Below are positions 24,583-33,635 of a stretch of 38,197 bases of DNA, in pieces (position 1 is the stretch's first letter; the number at the start of each line of letters is the position of its first letter). Where the stretch lies: positions 1 through 38,197 of the forward strand of contig NZ_NYVD01000106.1 in the NCBI RefSeq assembly GCF_002684405.1, given 5' to 3'. This DNA comes from Parvibaculum sp. Lineage in GTDB: Bacteria; Pseudomonadota; Alphaproteobacteria; Parvibaculales; Parvibaculaceae. The position numbers and the translations under genes were made by a program. The notes beneath the pieces were generated by a model. The model had not been told where the DNA came from. It made no database searches and was given only the letters and a program-made list of their open reading frames with translations.

Positions 24583-26258
24583 TTCGTCGAGCCCTCCCGC
24601 GCCTCGTCCTCATCCCCATCGGGACCGGGATCGTCGGGCACGGGCGGCACGATGACAAGGTCTTCTTCCGCTTTCGTCCCGTCTTTGGCGGGAGACGCCT
24701 TGGCGGGAGTATCGGGTTGCGGGGCGTCGGCTTTTTCCGGCGCGGGTTTTCCGGCCGTCTCCGCGCTCGACGCGCCAGGTTGCGCGACCGGCGAGCGAAG
24801 CTTTTCCGTCACGTCCCGGGCATCGTCGCCCGGCGCGGAGAAGGGCTCCGGCTCGACCGCTTCGGTGACCACGCTCTCATGCCTGTCCTCCGGCGCTCCT
24901 TCCGCGCCGCCCGGCATGCCGGAGGCCGGCAGCCGGATGGACGGCGTCGCCCAGGTCAGCGCATCGAATTCGCCGGTGACGGGATTGATCGGCGACCAGC
25001 GCGGCGAGCGATAGGCCTCGCCCACCCATTGCGGATCGTCCGGCGCATGCAGCGCGCGGGTAAGCCAGCCGCGCGACGAGCCGCGATTGCCGAACTCGCC
25101 TTCCTCGATCTCCGCCATCAATTCGCAGACCCGGCGCGTCGGCGCCTCTTCCGCGCCGGGACCGGTAAAGGGAGCAAGCGCCTTGCGCGCGGCCTGCCAG
25201 TCGCGCGCGCCAATAGCCGCGCGCGCCACCAGGATCCGGCTCTCGACATGATCGGGCGCCAGCTTTTCCAGTTCATGGGCCCGCGTCAGACGGTCATAGG
25301 CGCTCTCGCCCTCCACCATTTCCAGCCAGGCGCCGGCAAGATCGGGATGAGGGTCATGCGCCCAGCCGTCCCGAACGAGCTTCATCGCCTTACGCGTCCG
25401 TCCCGTTGCCGCGGCGGCGCGCACGGCAAGCCCCATGGCAGGCGGGAAATAGGGAACGAGCGACAGGGCTTCCGACGCCAGCCGATAGGCCCGGCCGAAT
25501 GCCTTGCGGCCCGCATCGCCCGGCTGCATACGCGCGGCGACTTCCGCCTCCTGGGCCTGTGCCGTCAGCAGCACGGCGCGGCGCCTTCGGGCATTCTCCC
25601 GGTCGACGAGCTTGGAAGCGAGCTCCGCGTCCAGCACATCAAGCGCGGCCTTCCAGTTTTCTTCCGCCGCCTCGATCTCGAAAACAGCCTGCGCCGCCCA
25701 GGGCGTGTTGGGGCGCAGCTTGAAGGCGCGCCTGACGATCTTGAGCGCCTCGTCGCGGTCGCCCGCACGCTTGGCCTGAATGAAAAGACCGCGAAGCCCG
25801 AGAAATTCCGTTTCCGGCGCCGCGATCATCTGGCGGAAATATCCCGCCGCGGCATGATCGTCGCCTTCAAGCTGAGCGGCCTGCGCCGACAAGAGAAGCG
25901 TCAGCGACGGCGCATCGAGAAGCTCGCGCGCATCCTTGGCAAAGCGTTTCGCATCGCCCGCGTCGCCGGCGGCCACCGCCACCATGCCGCGCGAAAGCGC
26001 CAGGAAGCCTTTCTTCTGCCGCCGCTCCTGAAAATAGCGCGTCAGTTCCGCCGGGCTGCCCATCGCGCTGACGAAAAGGCGATAGATAAAGAGCGCGAGG
26101 AAAGCAACGACGGCAAGCAGCGCGATCCCGACCACGAAGCTCGTGCGGATCTCATAGCCGCGCCAATGCATGACGAGCTGGCCGGGATTGTCGGCGAGCC
26201 AGATGCCGATGGCGGACAGCGCCGCGATCACGAGAAATATGTAGAAGGCACGCAGCAT
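24576..26258 (-). CDS. HemY-like membrane TPR protein
   Basis: A 560-residue protein of the HemY N-terminal/TPR family, linked with haem operons in proteobacteria (not the protoporphyrinogen oxidase of the same name). Two membrane spans lie at about residues 3-20 and 42-63, followed by an extended alpha-helical repeat region with TPR-like helices (about 85-420). The last about 120 residues are acidic, Pro- and Ala-rich and probably disordered. The exact reaction, if any, is unknown; family members are thought to aid late haem steps or substrate channelling. The gene starts eight bases after the Mic60-like gene. Confidence 0.87.
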   Translation of the reverse strand: MLRAFYIFLVIAALSAIGIWLADNPGQLVMHWRGYEIRTSFVVGIALLAVVAFLALFIYRLFVSAMGSPAELTRYFQERRQKKGFLALSRGMVAVAAGDAGDAKRFAKDARELLDAPSLTLLLSAQAAQLEGDDHAAAGYFRQMIAAPETEFLGLRGLFIQAKRAGDRDEALKIVRRAFKLRPNTPWAAQAVFEIEAAEENWKAALDVLDAELASKLVDRENARRRRAVLLTAQAQEAEVAARMQPGDAGRKAFGRAYRLASEALSLVPYFPPAMGLAVRAAAATGRTRKAMKLVRDGWAHDPHPDLAGAWLEMVEGESAYDRLTRAHELEKLAPDHVESRILVARAAIGARDWQAARKALAPFTGPGAEEAPTRRVCELMAEIEEGEFGNRGSSRGWLTRALHAPDDPQWVGEAYRSPRWSPINPVTGEFDALTWATPSIRLPASGMPGGAEGAPEDRHESVVTEAVEPEPFSAPGDDARDVTEKLRSPVAQPGASSAETAGKPAPEKADAPQPDTPAKASPAKDGTKAEEDLVIVPPVPDDPGPDGDEDEAREGSTKW

Positions 26259-26266
26259 GGGGCAAC

Positions 26267-27754
26267 TCAGCCTTTCAGTTCGGCAAGACGCGCCGTGACA
26301 CGAGCCGTCAGCTCACGGACGAGTTTCTCCGCATCGAGACGCTTCCGCGCATCCGCCATCCAGGGCGCCGCGGCATCGGCGGCCGCGCCTTTCAGCGTCT
26401 CGCCCTGCGCCACCGCGCCGGCGAGGTCGCCTTCCTTCAGCTTTTCTTCCATGCGCGCCACGACCGCTTCCGTGCTGTCGCCGGAAATCTCGCCGGTCCG
26501 CCGCACGGTGATGAGCGAGGCGGCATTGGCAAGGAAACGATCCCAGATGCTGCTGTCGCCTTCGCGGCGGGCGGCGTCGAAAATCTTCTCGATCAGCGGC
26601 CCGAAACGATCTTTCAGCGCCGCGCGCGTCGGCACGCCGTTCGCCGCCGCCTCGTCGAGCGCCGCCGGCACTTCCTCCTTCGGCAGGAAGGAGGAGACCG
26701 TCTCGAGCTCGGTCTCGAACGGGCCCGCCCCTTCAATGGCGCGGGAAAGATTGGCCAACGCCAGCGCAAGCGCGGCACGCTGCGCGGCATCCGGATCGTC
26801 GGCCTTCTGCTCCAGCGCGGCGAGGCGCGTTTCCATCCGCTGAAGCTGCGGCTCCAGCTTCTCGATCTGGGCGCCGAGTTTGCCGATCATCGCATCGAGA
26901 CGCGCCACCTTGTCGTCGAGACCGGCGGAGGGCAGTTGCGCCTGCATTTCGCCAAGCCGGTTCTGCGCGGCGACGGCGGCCTTGTTCGCCTCGGTGATCG
27001 TGTCCGCCAGCCCGGCATTGCGTTCTTCGAGCGCGTCGAGACGGGCAGTCAGTTTTTCCACCGCCTCCGTCGAAACGCCACCGCCCGCGCCCACGGTTTC
27101 GTCGCGCGCGGCCACTTCCTGTTCGAGACCGCCAAGACGCGCATCCAGAGGCTCGAGCGCCTTGCCGATGGCGGTCTGCACATCCGGCTGCCCGCTTTCC
27201 ACGCTCTCCATCCTGTCGGCGATATCGGCGATGGCCTGCTTGTTCGCTTCCACAGCGTCCCCCGTCCCGGCGGTGCCGTCGGGCTCGGCAATGCCGAAAT
27301 GCCAGGCGATGACGACCACCGCCGCGGCGCCCGCGATCCCGGAAATGAGACCGCTGATGAGGTGGAGATGGCTGGCCGGCGACGCGGCCGGCGGCGGCGG
27401 AGATTTCGCATCGCCGCCGCCATTGCCGTTACCGCCGCCCTTGCCGCCCGTTGAAGCGGTTTTCGGCTTGCCTGCTTCCGAGGCGGCGCTCTTTGACCCC
27501 GCACTTTCGGAAGAGCCCCCCGCCTTTTCCGTGCCTGCGGCCCCCTTCGGCGCGTCGGCCTTCACTTCCTCCGCCTTGCCGTCCAGCACCTTGGGGCGTT
27601 TCCGCTGGGGCTCGGCGCCACCCCCCTTGCCCTGCCCCTGCGCACCGGGCTTCAGCACCTCCGCGTCGGGAGAGGCTTTCCCGTTCTCGGCACGGGCGTC
27701 GCCGTCTGCGGGTTTCTGGGAGCCGGGTTTTTTCGGACCGTTCGCATCGCTCAT
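26267..27754 (-). CDS. Mic60/mitofilin-like inner-membrane protein
   Basis: A 495-residue protein with a low-complexity Lys/Gly/Ala/Pro-rich N-terminus (1-128), a single membrane span at about 130-152, a long coiled coil (about 165-320) and a C-terminal mitofilin-like helical region (about 335-495, with the SLITVRRTGE motif). This is the architecture of alphaproteobacterial Mic60, the bacterial relative of the protein that shapes mitochondrial cristae. Its place between hemD and a HemY-like gene is the known conserved context for that family. It is expected to sit in the inner membrane with the coiled coil in the periplasm and shape or tether membranes. Confidence 0.85.
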   Translation of the reverse strand: MSDANGPKKPGSQKPADGDARAENGKASPDAEVLKPGAQGQGKGGGAEPQRKRPKVLDGKAEEVKADAPKGAAGTEKAGGSSESAGSKSAASEAGKPKTASTGGKGGGNGNGGGDAKSPPPPAASPASHLHLISGLISGIAGAAAVVVIAWHFGIAEPDGTAGTGDAVEANKQAIADIADRMESVESGQPDVQTAIGKALEPLDARLGGLEQEVAARDETVGAGGGVSTEAVEKLTARLDALEERNAGLADTITEANKAAVAAQNRLGEMQAQLPSAGLDDKVARLDAMIGKLGAQIEKLEPQLQRMETRLAALEQKADDPDAAQRAALALALANLSRAIEGAGPFETELETVSSFLPKEEVPAALDEAAANGVPTRAALKDRFGPLIEKIFDAARREGDSSIWDRFLANAASLITVRRTGEISGDSTEAVVARMEEKLKEGDLAGAVAQGETLKGAAADAAAPWMADARKRLDAEKLVRELTARVTARLAELKG

Positions 27755-27805
27755 CGGGGGGCATCCATCTATTTGTCGACTCGATACTATAAGGGCTCGG
27801 GGCCC

Positions 27806-28573
27806 TCAGGTCAGGTCGTCGCGGGCCGCAAGGCCCGTCTTGTTCACAAGCTCAATCAACGCGGCCTGTTCCGGCCTTGCGGCAACATGAACGCGCCTGA
27901 AGACGGCGGTTCCGCTTTCGCGCCCCGGGGCATCGGCCAGCGCCCCGGCGACCGCGCCGGAAAGGCAGAACGCCTCGAGCCCGGCCAGCGCCCCGTCGAG
28001 GCCCGCCTCATGCACCAGCGACATGAAAAGCCCCGCCGTGCGCGGCGAATAGAGCAGCACGCCGTCCACATCGCGGGCCTCCAGCGCGGCATGCGCCACA
28101 TCGGGCAGGAAGCGAACCGGGCGCGCCTCGTAAAGCACCGCGCGAACCACCTCGAACCCCTTCACGCCCAGCATGGCCTGCAGGTCGCCCGCCGTCACGC
28201 TGCCCGCGACATGCAGAAGCCGCCCGGCACCGGGCGAAAGCTCGGCGCAGACGAGATCGGCCAGCGCCTCCACATCGCCGTCGGCGCTGCGGACCCGGGC
28301 AAACCCCGCCGCGCGGGCCGCCGCCGCCGACGCCTGCCCGACCGCATATACGGGAACGGCCTTCATCGCCATGGCCTCGCTGCGCGCCGCCAGCGCCCTG
28401 GCGCCATTGGCGCTGGTGACGAGGATCGCCTGCCACTCCCCCGCCGGCAGCTCGGCGGTGTCGTGAAAATCGATTTCCATCAGCGGGGCGAGAACGGCTT
28501 CATGCCCGCTTTCGGCCAGAGCCGCCATCAGCTTGCCCGCATCGGCTTCCGGTCTCGTGACGAGGAGCCGCAT
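27806..28573 (-). CDS. hemD: Uroporphyrinogen-III synthase
   Basis: HemD closes and rearranges hydroxymethylbilane to uroporphyrinogen III. The 255-residue length is normal. The family is poorly conserved, but the N-terminal RLLVTRPEADA, the middle AVGQASAAAARAAGF and the later VLLYSPRTAGLFMSLV are typical. It begins six bases after the hemC stop on the same strand and catalyses the next step, so co-translation is expected. The start ATG 28573 lies in this short gap. A gap of 51 bases separates it from the Mic60-like gene, without an evident terminator. Confidence 0.92.
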   Translation of the reverse strand: MRLLVTRPEADAGKLMAALAESGHEAVLAPLMEIDFHDTAELPAGEWQAILVTSANGARALAARSEAMAMKAVPVYAVGQASAAAARAAGFARVRSADGDVEALADLVCAELSPGAGRLLHVAGSVTAGDLQAMLGVKGFEVVRAVLYEARPVRFLPDVAHAALEARDVDGVLLYSPRTAGLFMSLVHEAGLDGALAGLEAFCLSGAVAGALADAPGRESGTAVFRRVHVAARPEQAALIELVNKTGLAARDDLT

Positions 28574-28579
28574 ATCGCC

Positions 28580-29506
28580 TCATACCGTCTGGAAGAATTG
28601 GGGGCCGGCGCGGGATTTGAGATCCTCGCCCGCTTCGACGCCAAGGCTTTCCGCCTCGCCGGCAAGACCTTCTCGCGAGGTCTCGACGACTTCCGCCCCG
28701 TCCGGCGTCAGGATCATGCCGGTAAGCCGCATCCGCTTGCCGGAAATCTCCGCCAGCGCCGCGATCGGCGTGCGGCAGGACCCGTCCAGCACCCGCAGCA
28801 GCGCGCGCTCCGCCGTAACGCGCAACCCCGTCGCGGCATGATGGATCAGGGAAAGCGCTTCCGCCGCCTCGTCGTCATCGGCCCGGCGCTCCACGCCCAC
28901 CGCGCCCTGGGCGACGGCGGGGAGAATTTCGTCCGCCGACAGGGGCGCCGTCACGCGGTCCGTCAATCCCATGCGGGTAAGCCCCGCCATGGCCAGCAGC
29001 GTCGCATCGGCCACGCCCTCTTCGAGCTTCCGTAGTCGTGTATCCACATTGCCGCGAAACGGAACGATTTCGATGTCGGGCCGACGCAGCTTCACCTGCG
29101 CGGCGCGGCGCAGGGAAGACGTGCCGACCACCGCGCCTTCCGGCAGCTCGGCCAGCGAACCCGCCTTGAATGAAAGGAACGCATCGCGCGGATCCACCCT
29201 TTCCAGAATGCAGTCGATCAGCAGCCCGTCCGGCAGCACCGTCGGCATGTCCTTCATGGAATGGACGGCGATGTCGATGCTCTTGTCGAGGAGCCCGTCC
29301 TCGATTTCCTGCGTGAAGAGCCCCTTGCCGCCGAGTTCGGAGAGATTGCGGTCCTGCACCCTGTCGCCCTGCGTGGAAATGACGACGACCTCCGTCGCCT
29401 CTTCCACCGGACGGCCCAGCGCCGCCGCAAGCCGCGCCGCGACATCGTTTGCCTGAATGAGCGCGAGCCTGGACCCGCGTGTGCCGATGCGATAGCGGCG
29501 TTGCAT
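28580..29506 (-). CDS. hemC: Hydroxymethylbilane synthase
   Basis: HemC polymerises four porphobilinogens to hydroxymethylbilane on a dipyrromethane cofactor. The 308-residue protein has [11 protein letters not shown] at the N-terminus, the catalytic Asp in VHSMKDMP, the [12 protein letters not shown] segment, and the cofactor-binding Cys in DGSCRTPIA. The reading frame opens at 29551, but ATG 29506 matches the family start and puts GTRGSRLAL at the normal place. It heads the minus-strand haem operon and diverges from tsaD across 129 bases. Confidence 0.95.
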   Translation of the reverse strand: MQRRYRIGTRGSRLALIQANDVAARLAAALGRPVEEATEVVVISTQGDRVQDRNLSELGGKGLFTQEIEDGLLDKSIDIAVHSMKDMPTVLPDGLLIDCILERVDPRDAFLSFKAGSLAELPEGAVVGTSSLRRAAQVKLRRPDIEIVPFRGNVDTRLRKLEEGVADATLLAMAGLTRMGLTDRVTAPLSADEILPAVAQGAVGVERRADDDEAAEALSLIHHAATGLRVTAERALLRVLDGSCRTPIAALAEISGKRMRLTGMILTPDGAEVVETSREGLAGEAESLGVEAGEDLKSRAGPQFFQTV

Positions 29507-29526
29507 GCGTCTTACCGTTCCTGTAT

Positions 29527-29635
29527 GCGCCCCTTCTGGAGCGCGGACCATTCCTGCAAGCGCCCGCTTTCAAAGGGGCGCCAAACTCCGACGCGCCCCT
29601 TATATAGTGTTTCGACCCTCTTTCGAGAGGGGCGC
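29527..29635. promoter_or_regulatory. hemC/tsaD divergent control region with four octamer copies
   Basis: GCGCCCCT and its complement AGGGGCGC alternate four times: 29527-29534, 29574-29581, 29593-29600 and 29628-29635. TATAGT (29603-29608) is a -10 candidate for tsaD. From a start near 29615 the leader would be a CCCTCT/AGAGGG hairpin with a TTCG loop (29616-29631), which contains the tsaD ribosome-binding site; the start codon follows four bases later. Confidence 0.55.
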
Positions 29636-30772
<1,137 letters not shown>

Positions 30773-30785
30773 CCGCGTCCCCAAC

Positions 30786-30822
30786 AAAAAAGGCCCCGAT
30801 ACCGGGGAAACGGTATCGGGGC
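30786..30822 (-). terminator. Intrinsic terminator of the small membrane-protein genes
   Basis: GCCCCGATACCG and CGGTATCGGGGC form a 12-base perfect stem (30793-30804 with 30811-30822, 6-base loop). The T-run (six T) is on the minus strand, so it ends transcripts coming from the small genes; on the plus strand tsaD transcripts would meet only the hairpin. A second GCCGGCT/AGCCGGC hairpin lies at 30853-30886. Confidence 0.88.
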
Positions 30823-30937
30823 AAATGGACCTCATACAAGGCCCGGGGGGTCGCCGGCTCTCCAAAGGGGGAGGGTGAAAGCCGGCTGAGGGAACGCCCT
30901 TGAAAGGCGGAGGTCGGGGGGAGGATCGCCCCTCGCC

Positions 30938-31066
30938 TTACATGATCGTTGCAACGCCACCCGACAGCAGGATCAGCGACACCGCATAGGCTGCGAGGAC
31001 CGCGGCGGCGGCGAGGCCGGTGCCCCTGTCCAGAAGCGCGTCCAGATTATGTGCGGTGTGTTTCAT
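30938..31066 (-). CDS. Small single-span membrane protein, 42 residues
   Basis: A small ORF with GAGGA seven bases before ATG 31066. The sequence has a hydrophilic start (MKHTAHNLDALLDRGTG), a hydrophobic segment from about residue 18 to 36 (AAAAVLAAYAVSLILLSGG) and a short end. The LAAYAVSL core matches LASYAVAL in the neighbouring small protein, so the two are probably paralogues. It has an intrinsic terminator downstream and no partner enzyme visible. The function is unknown; small proteins of this type may regulate membrane complexes or act as toxins, and neither is shown. Confidence 0.65.
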   Translation of the reverse strand: MKHTAHNLDALLDRGTGLAAAAVLAAYAVSLILLSGGVATIM

Positions 31067-31137
31067 CTTCCGATCCTCGATTGCGGCTGGCGGCCCGGCA
31101 GCCCGGCGAACCGGCCTGCCGTCGAATCTTCGGCGTC

Positions 31138-31245
31138 TCAGACGCCGTACTGGGTGACGACCTGCGCAAAAAGCGCGACCGCGTAGCTCGCAAGCGTGAG
31201 GGCGGCGAGCTTGTAGGAAACCTTGCGGGGCTGAATGTTCATCAT
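31138..31245 (-). CDS. Small single-span membrane protein, 35 residues
   Basis: A short ORF with AGGAGA (31252-31257) six bases before ATG 31245 (a second ATG follows at once). The basic start MMNIQPRKVSYK is followed by a hydrophobic span (LAALTLASYAVALFAQVV) and a short polar end. It is 71 bases upstream of the 42-residue gene on the same strand and shares the LASYAVAL core with it. The AT-rich 31315-31480 region upstream may hold its promoter. Function is unknown. Confidence 0.65.
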   Translation of the reverse strand: MMNIQPRKVSYKLAALTLASYAVALFAQVVTQYGV

Positions 31246-31489
31246 GGGTCTTCTCCTGTGCCTGTAGGAGGGCAGCGTCTCGGCGCTCTCCAGTGCCGAT
31301 GACGAGGATTTAGGAGACCCCTGAACGAAAAACAATGAACAAAACAAAAAATATTCACTGTTCAGCATTCATGTTGCCGCGATGCAACAGATATTTACAC
31401 GAAAAAATCAAGTAAATTAAGCAAAATCAACTACTTACGCAGCTTGCTGCAATCGCACCAAGCTGCGAAAAATTTTTGTGCAGTGCGAG
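31246..31489. other. AT-rich control region upstream of the small membrane genes
   Basis: About 240 bases, strikingly AT-rich from 31315 to 31480 against a GC-rich background. It holds TGTTGC/GCAACA arms (31372-31377 and 31384-31389), a TGAACA (31336-31341)/TGTTCA (31359-31364) pair and the inverted repeat at 31438-31467. I cannot place a promoter with confidence. Confidence 0.5.
31438..31467. repeat. Nine-base inverted repeat in the AT-rich region
   Basis: CGCAGCTTG (31438-31446) and CAAGCTGCG (31459-31467) surround a 12-base loop, next to AAAAATTTTT. It could be an operator or a hairpin in a transcript. Confidence 0.6.
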
Positions 31490-31509
31490 AAAAAAGGCCC
31501 GTCAGGCCT
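31490..31509 (-). terminator. Short terminator overlapping the TetR stop
   Basis: AGGCC/GGCCT (5-base stem) followed by six T on the minus strand. The TetR stop codon lies inside the hairpin. Confidence 0.6.
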
Positions 31510-32143
31510 CGACAGACGCGGTTTCCACAGCCGGAACGCCCGGATCCGCCATCTCCATACCGGCCCGCATGGCGCCGGCAATGAGCGCATAGACCCCTTC
31601 GAGTTCCCGCTCGAGCTGTTCGAGCGACAGGCTCGTGAAAAGCTGGGGATACATGAACTTCATCGTGGCGGACTGGATGACCTCGGAGACGAAGGCGGGA
31701 TCGGCCACCCGGAATTCGCCCGAGGCATTGCCGAACTCGATGATCCTGCGCAGCACCTCGCGCTCGCGGCTCAGGCCTTCATTGAAGAAATTCGGCCGCT
31801 CGGTCGCGACGATCTGGGCCATCTGAACGAGTTTCGGATCCTTCTCCAGCGTGTGGAACGTCTCCCGCAAATCCTCGAACAGGAAATCGTGCAGGCGTTC
31901 CGAAGCGCTGCGGCCCGGTTGCGTGAGGATACGGGAGAGCGCCGTCGCATTCTGGATCGAGGCATTGCGGCAGATTTCTTCCGCAATATCGAGCTTGCCC
32001 GGAAAATAACGATAGATATTGCCCGGCGACATCTCGCAGTCTTCCGCAAGCTCGGCCATGGTTGTCTTCGTGTAGCCGTAATGCTTGAAACGGCTGCGGG
32101 CGGCTTCGATGATTTTTGTTCTGGGATCGTCGCTATCTGTCAT
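31502..32143 (-). CDS. TetR family transcriptional regulator
   Basis: A 213-residue TetR-type repressor. The N-terminal helix-turn-helix spans about residues 8-55 (RTKIIEAARSRFKHYGYTKT, then MAELAEDCEMSPGNIYRYF), and the rest is the ligand-binding helical domain, with a C-terminal acidic/Val-rich tail. ATG 32143 is seven bases after a TATAAT box, implying a leaderless mRNA; no ribosome-binding site stands before it or before the in-frame ATG at 32167. TTGAACGAT repeats and a palindrome flank the promoter, so self-repression is likely. It diverges from gpsA and lies upstream of the two small membrane genes, possible targets. Confidence 0.9.
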   Translation of the reverse strand: MTDSDDPRTKIIEAARSRFKHYGYTKTTMAELAEDCEMSPGNIYRYFPGKLDIAEEICRNASIQNATALSRILTQPGRSASERLHDFLFEDLRETFHTLEKDPKLVQMAQIVATERPNFFNEGLSREREVLRRIIEFGNASGEFRVADPAFVSEVIQSATMKFMYPQLFTSLSLEQLERELEGVYALIAGAMRAGMEMADPGVPAVETASVEA

Positions 32144-32191
32144 TTGAACGATTATAAGCAAGACCATTGAACGATCAATGAACCGTTCAAT
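32144..32191 (-). promoter_or_regulatory. TetR promoter with operator repeats
   Basis: On the minus strand TTGATC (32173-32178) and TATAAT (32151-32156) are 16 bases apart, and ATG begins seven bases past the -10 box. The operator set is a palindrome ATTGAACG/CGTTCAAT (32166-32173 and 32184-32191) over the -35 region and a third TTGAACGAT at 32144-32152, 23 bases from its copy at 32167-32175, about two helical turns. Confidence 0.72.
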
Positions 32192-32232
32192 CTTCAGCCG
32201 CGTGTTCCGGGCGGCGAAATACGAGAGGTCCA

Positions 32233-33234
32233 ATGCGGCAGTTTGAAAAAATCGGCGTCATAGGCGCAGGCGCCTGGGGAACGGCGCTGGCACAGGTGGC
32301 GGCGGACGCCGGGCGGGACGTCACCATATGGGCCCGCGAGCCCGACGTCGTCGAAAGTATAAACGCCACACACGAAAATGCGACCTTTCTGTCCGGCGTG
32401 GACCTCGATCGCGGCATCGACGCAACCGGCGATCTCACCGCCGCCGCCCGCGCCGATGCGCTGCTGATCGTCACGCCCGCCCAGTTCGTGCGCGCCACGC
32501 TGAAAGAGATGGCGCCGCATCTGGCTCCCGGCACACCCGTCATACTCTGCGCCAAGGGGATCGAGCAACGAACCGGCTCCCTGCTGACGCAAGTGCTGAC
32601 GGAGACGGTCCCGCAAGCCGCCGCAGCGGTTCTTTCCGGCCCGAGCTTCGCCCGCGAGGTCGCCATGGGCCTGCCCACTGCGGTGACGCTGGCCTGCGCC
32701 GACGAGACCCTCGGCCACGCACTGGCTAAAGCCGTCGGCTCGCGCACCTTCCGCCCCTATTACTCGACCGACCTCACCGGCGCCGAGATCGGCGGCGCGG
32801 TGAAAAACGTCCTCGCCATTGCCTGCGGCGTGGTGGAAGGCCGCCGGCTCGGCGCCAGCGCCCGCGCTGCGCTGACCACGCGCGGCTTCGCGGAAATGAC
32901 CCGCCTCGGCCTCGCCCTTGGCGCGAAACGCGAAACGCTGACCGGGCTTTCCGGCCTTGGCGATCTCATCCTCACCTGCAACTCGCCTCAATCGCGCAAC
33001 ATGTCGCTCGGCATCGCATTGGGCGAGGGCAAACCGCTCGACGAGATCATGGGCGCGCGCAATTCGGTGAGCGAAGGCGTCCATACCGCCACCGCGCTCG
33101 CCGACCTTGCCAATGCCAGGCAGGTCGATATGCCGATCGCGCAGGCCGTCGCGGCCATCGTGACGGGCCGCATGGAAGTCGACGAGGCGATGGTCGCGCT
33201 CCTCTCCCGCCCGTTCCGCGCGGAAGGCGAATAG
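32233..33234 (+). CDS. gpsA: Glycerol-3-phosphate dehydrogenase (NAD(P)+)
   Basis: GpsA reduces dihydroxyacetone phosphate to sn-glycerol 3-phosphate for phospholipids. The 333-residue protein has the Rossmann loop [13 protein letters not shown] at residues 8-20, the [10 protein letters not shown] segment, the catalytic Lys in [11 protein letters not shown] and [18 protein letters not shown] stands five bases before ATG 32233. The tsaD-gpsA-YciI-EVE order is typical of alphaproteobacteria; here the minus-strand TetR cassette lies between tsaD and gpsA. Its promoter must lie in the same short divergent gap, so TetR binding may affect gpsA also. Confidence 0.96.
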   Translation: MRQFEKIGVIGAGAWGTALAQVAADAGRDVTIWAREPDVVESINATHENATFLSGVDLDRGIDATGDLTAAARADALLIVTPAQFVRATLKEMAPHLAPGTPVILCAKGIEQRTGSLLTQVLTETVPQAAAAVLSGPSFAREVAMGLPTAVTLACADETLGHALAKAVGSRTFRPYYSTDLTGAEIGGAVKNVLAIACGVVEGRRLGASARAALTTRGFAEMTRLGLALGAKRETLTGLSGLGDLILTCNSPQSRNMSLGIALGEGKPLDEIMGARNSVSEGVHTATALADLANARQVDMPIAQAVAAIVTGRMEVDEAMVALLSRPFRAEGE

Positions 33235-33330
33235 GCGACGCCGCCATGCCGTCGGGTCCGATCCCTCTTGGGCATGGGGGCCGTTCCGGATAGTCTCGCG
33301 CCAAACCACGCCTATGGAAGGTTCCCCGAC

Positions 33331-33618
33331 ATGCTTTTCTGTCTCTACTGCACCGACAAACCGGATTCGGTCGATATCCGCCTCGCCAATCGCGATGCCC
33401 ATCTGAAGTATTGGGCCGATGCGGGCTGCGTGAAGATCGGCGGCCCCTTCACCACCGATGACGGCGCCACCATGAACGGCTCGATGCTGGTGATCGATGT
33501 CGCGGACAAGGCGAAAGCCCAAGCGCTGGTCGAGAACGATCCCTACAACAAGGCGGGTCTCTTCCAGTCCGCCGAAATCCGCGCCTGGAAATGGCTGCTG
33601 GGACCGCAACAGGGCTGA
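33331..33618 (+). CDS. YciI-like protein
   Basis: A 95-residue protein of the YCII family (ferredoxin-like fold). The conserved His-Asp region is seen as RDAHLKYW (about residues 22-29), and GGPFTTDDGATMNGSMLV and NDPYNKAGLF follow as in the family. ATG 33331 has GGAAGG upstream; the frame extends to 33268 without support. Family members are small dimers, some with dehydrochlorinase or unclear enzymatic roles. The gene lies 96 bases after gpsA and 17 before the EVE gene. Confidence 0.9.
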   Translation: MLFCLYCTDKPDSVDIRLANRDAHLKYWADAGCVKIGGPFTTDDGATMNGSMLVIDVADKAKAQALVENDPYNKAGLFQSAEIRAWKWLLGPQQG

Positions 33619-33635
33619 CGGGAGGGACGAACGCG

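Noticed and set aside
24456-26843. Plus-strand frame of 795 codons over the HemY-like and Mic60-like genes
   Set aside because: Antisense shadow with Arg-rich sequence; the minus-strand genes have membrane spans and family features.
27773-29035. Plus-strand frame of 420 codons over hemD and hemC
   Set aside because: Antisense shadow of two recognised haem genes.
29261-29635. Upstream extension of tsaD from 29261
   Set aside because: It would run antisense through hemC; family start and ribosome-binding site point to 29636.
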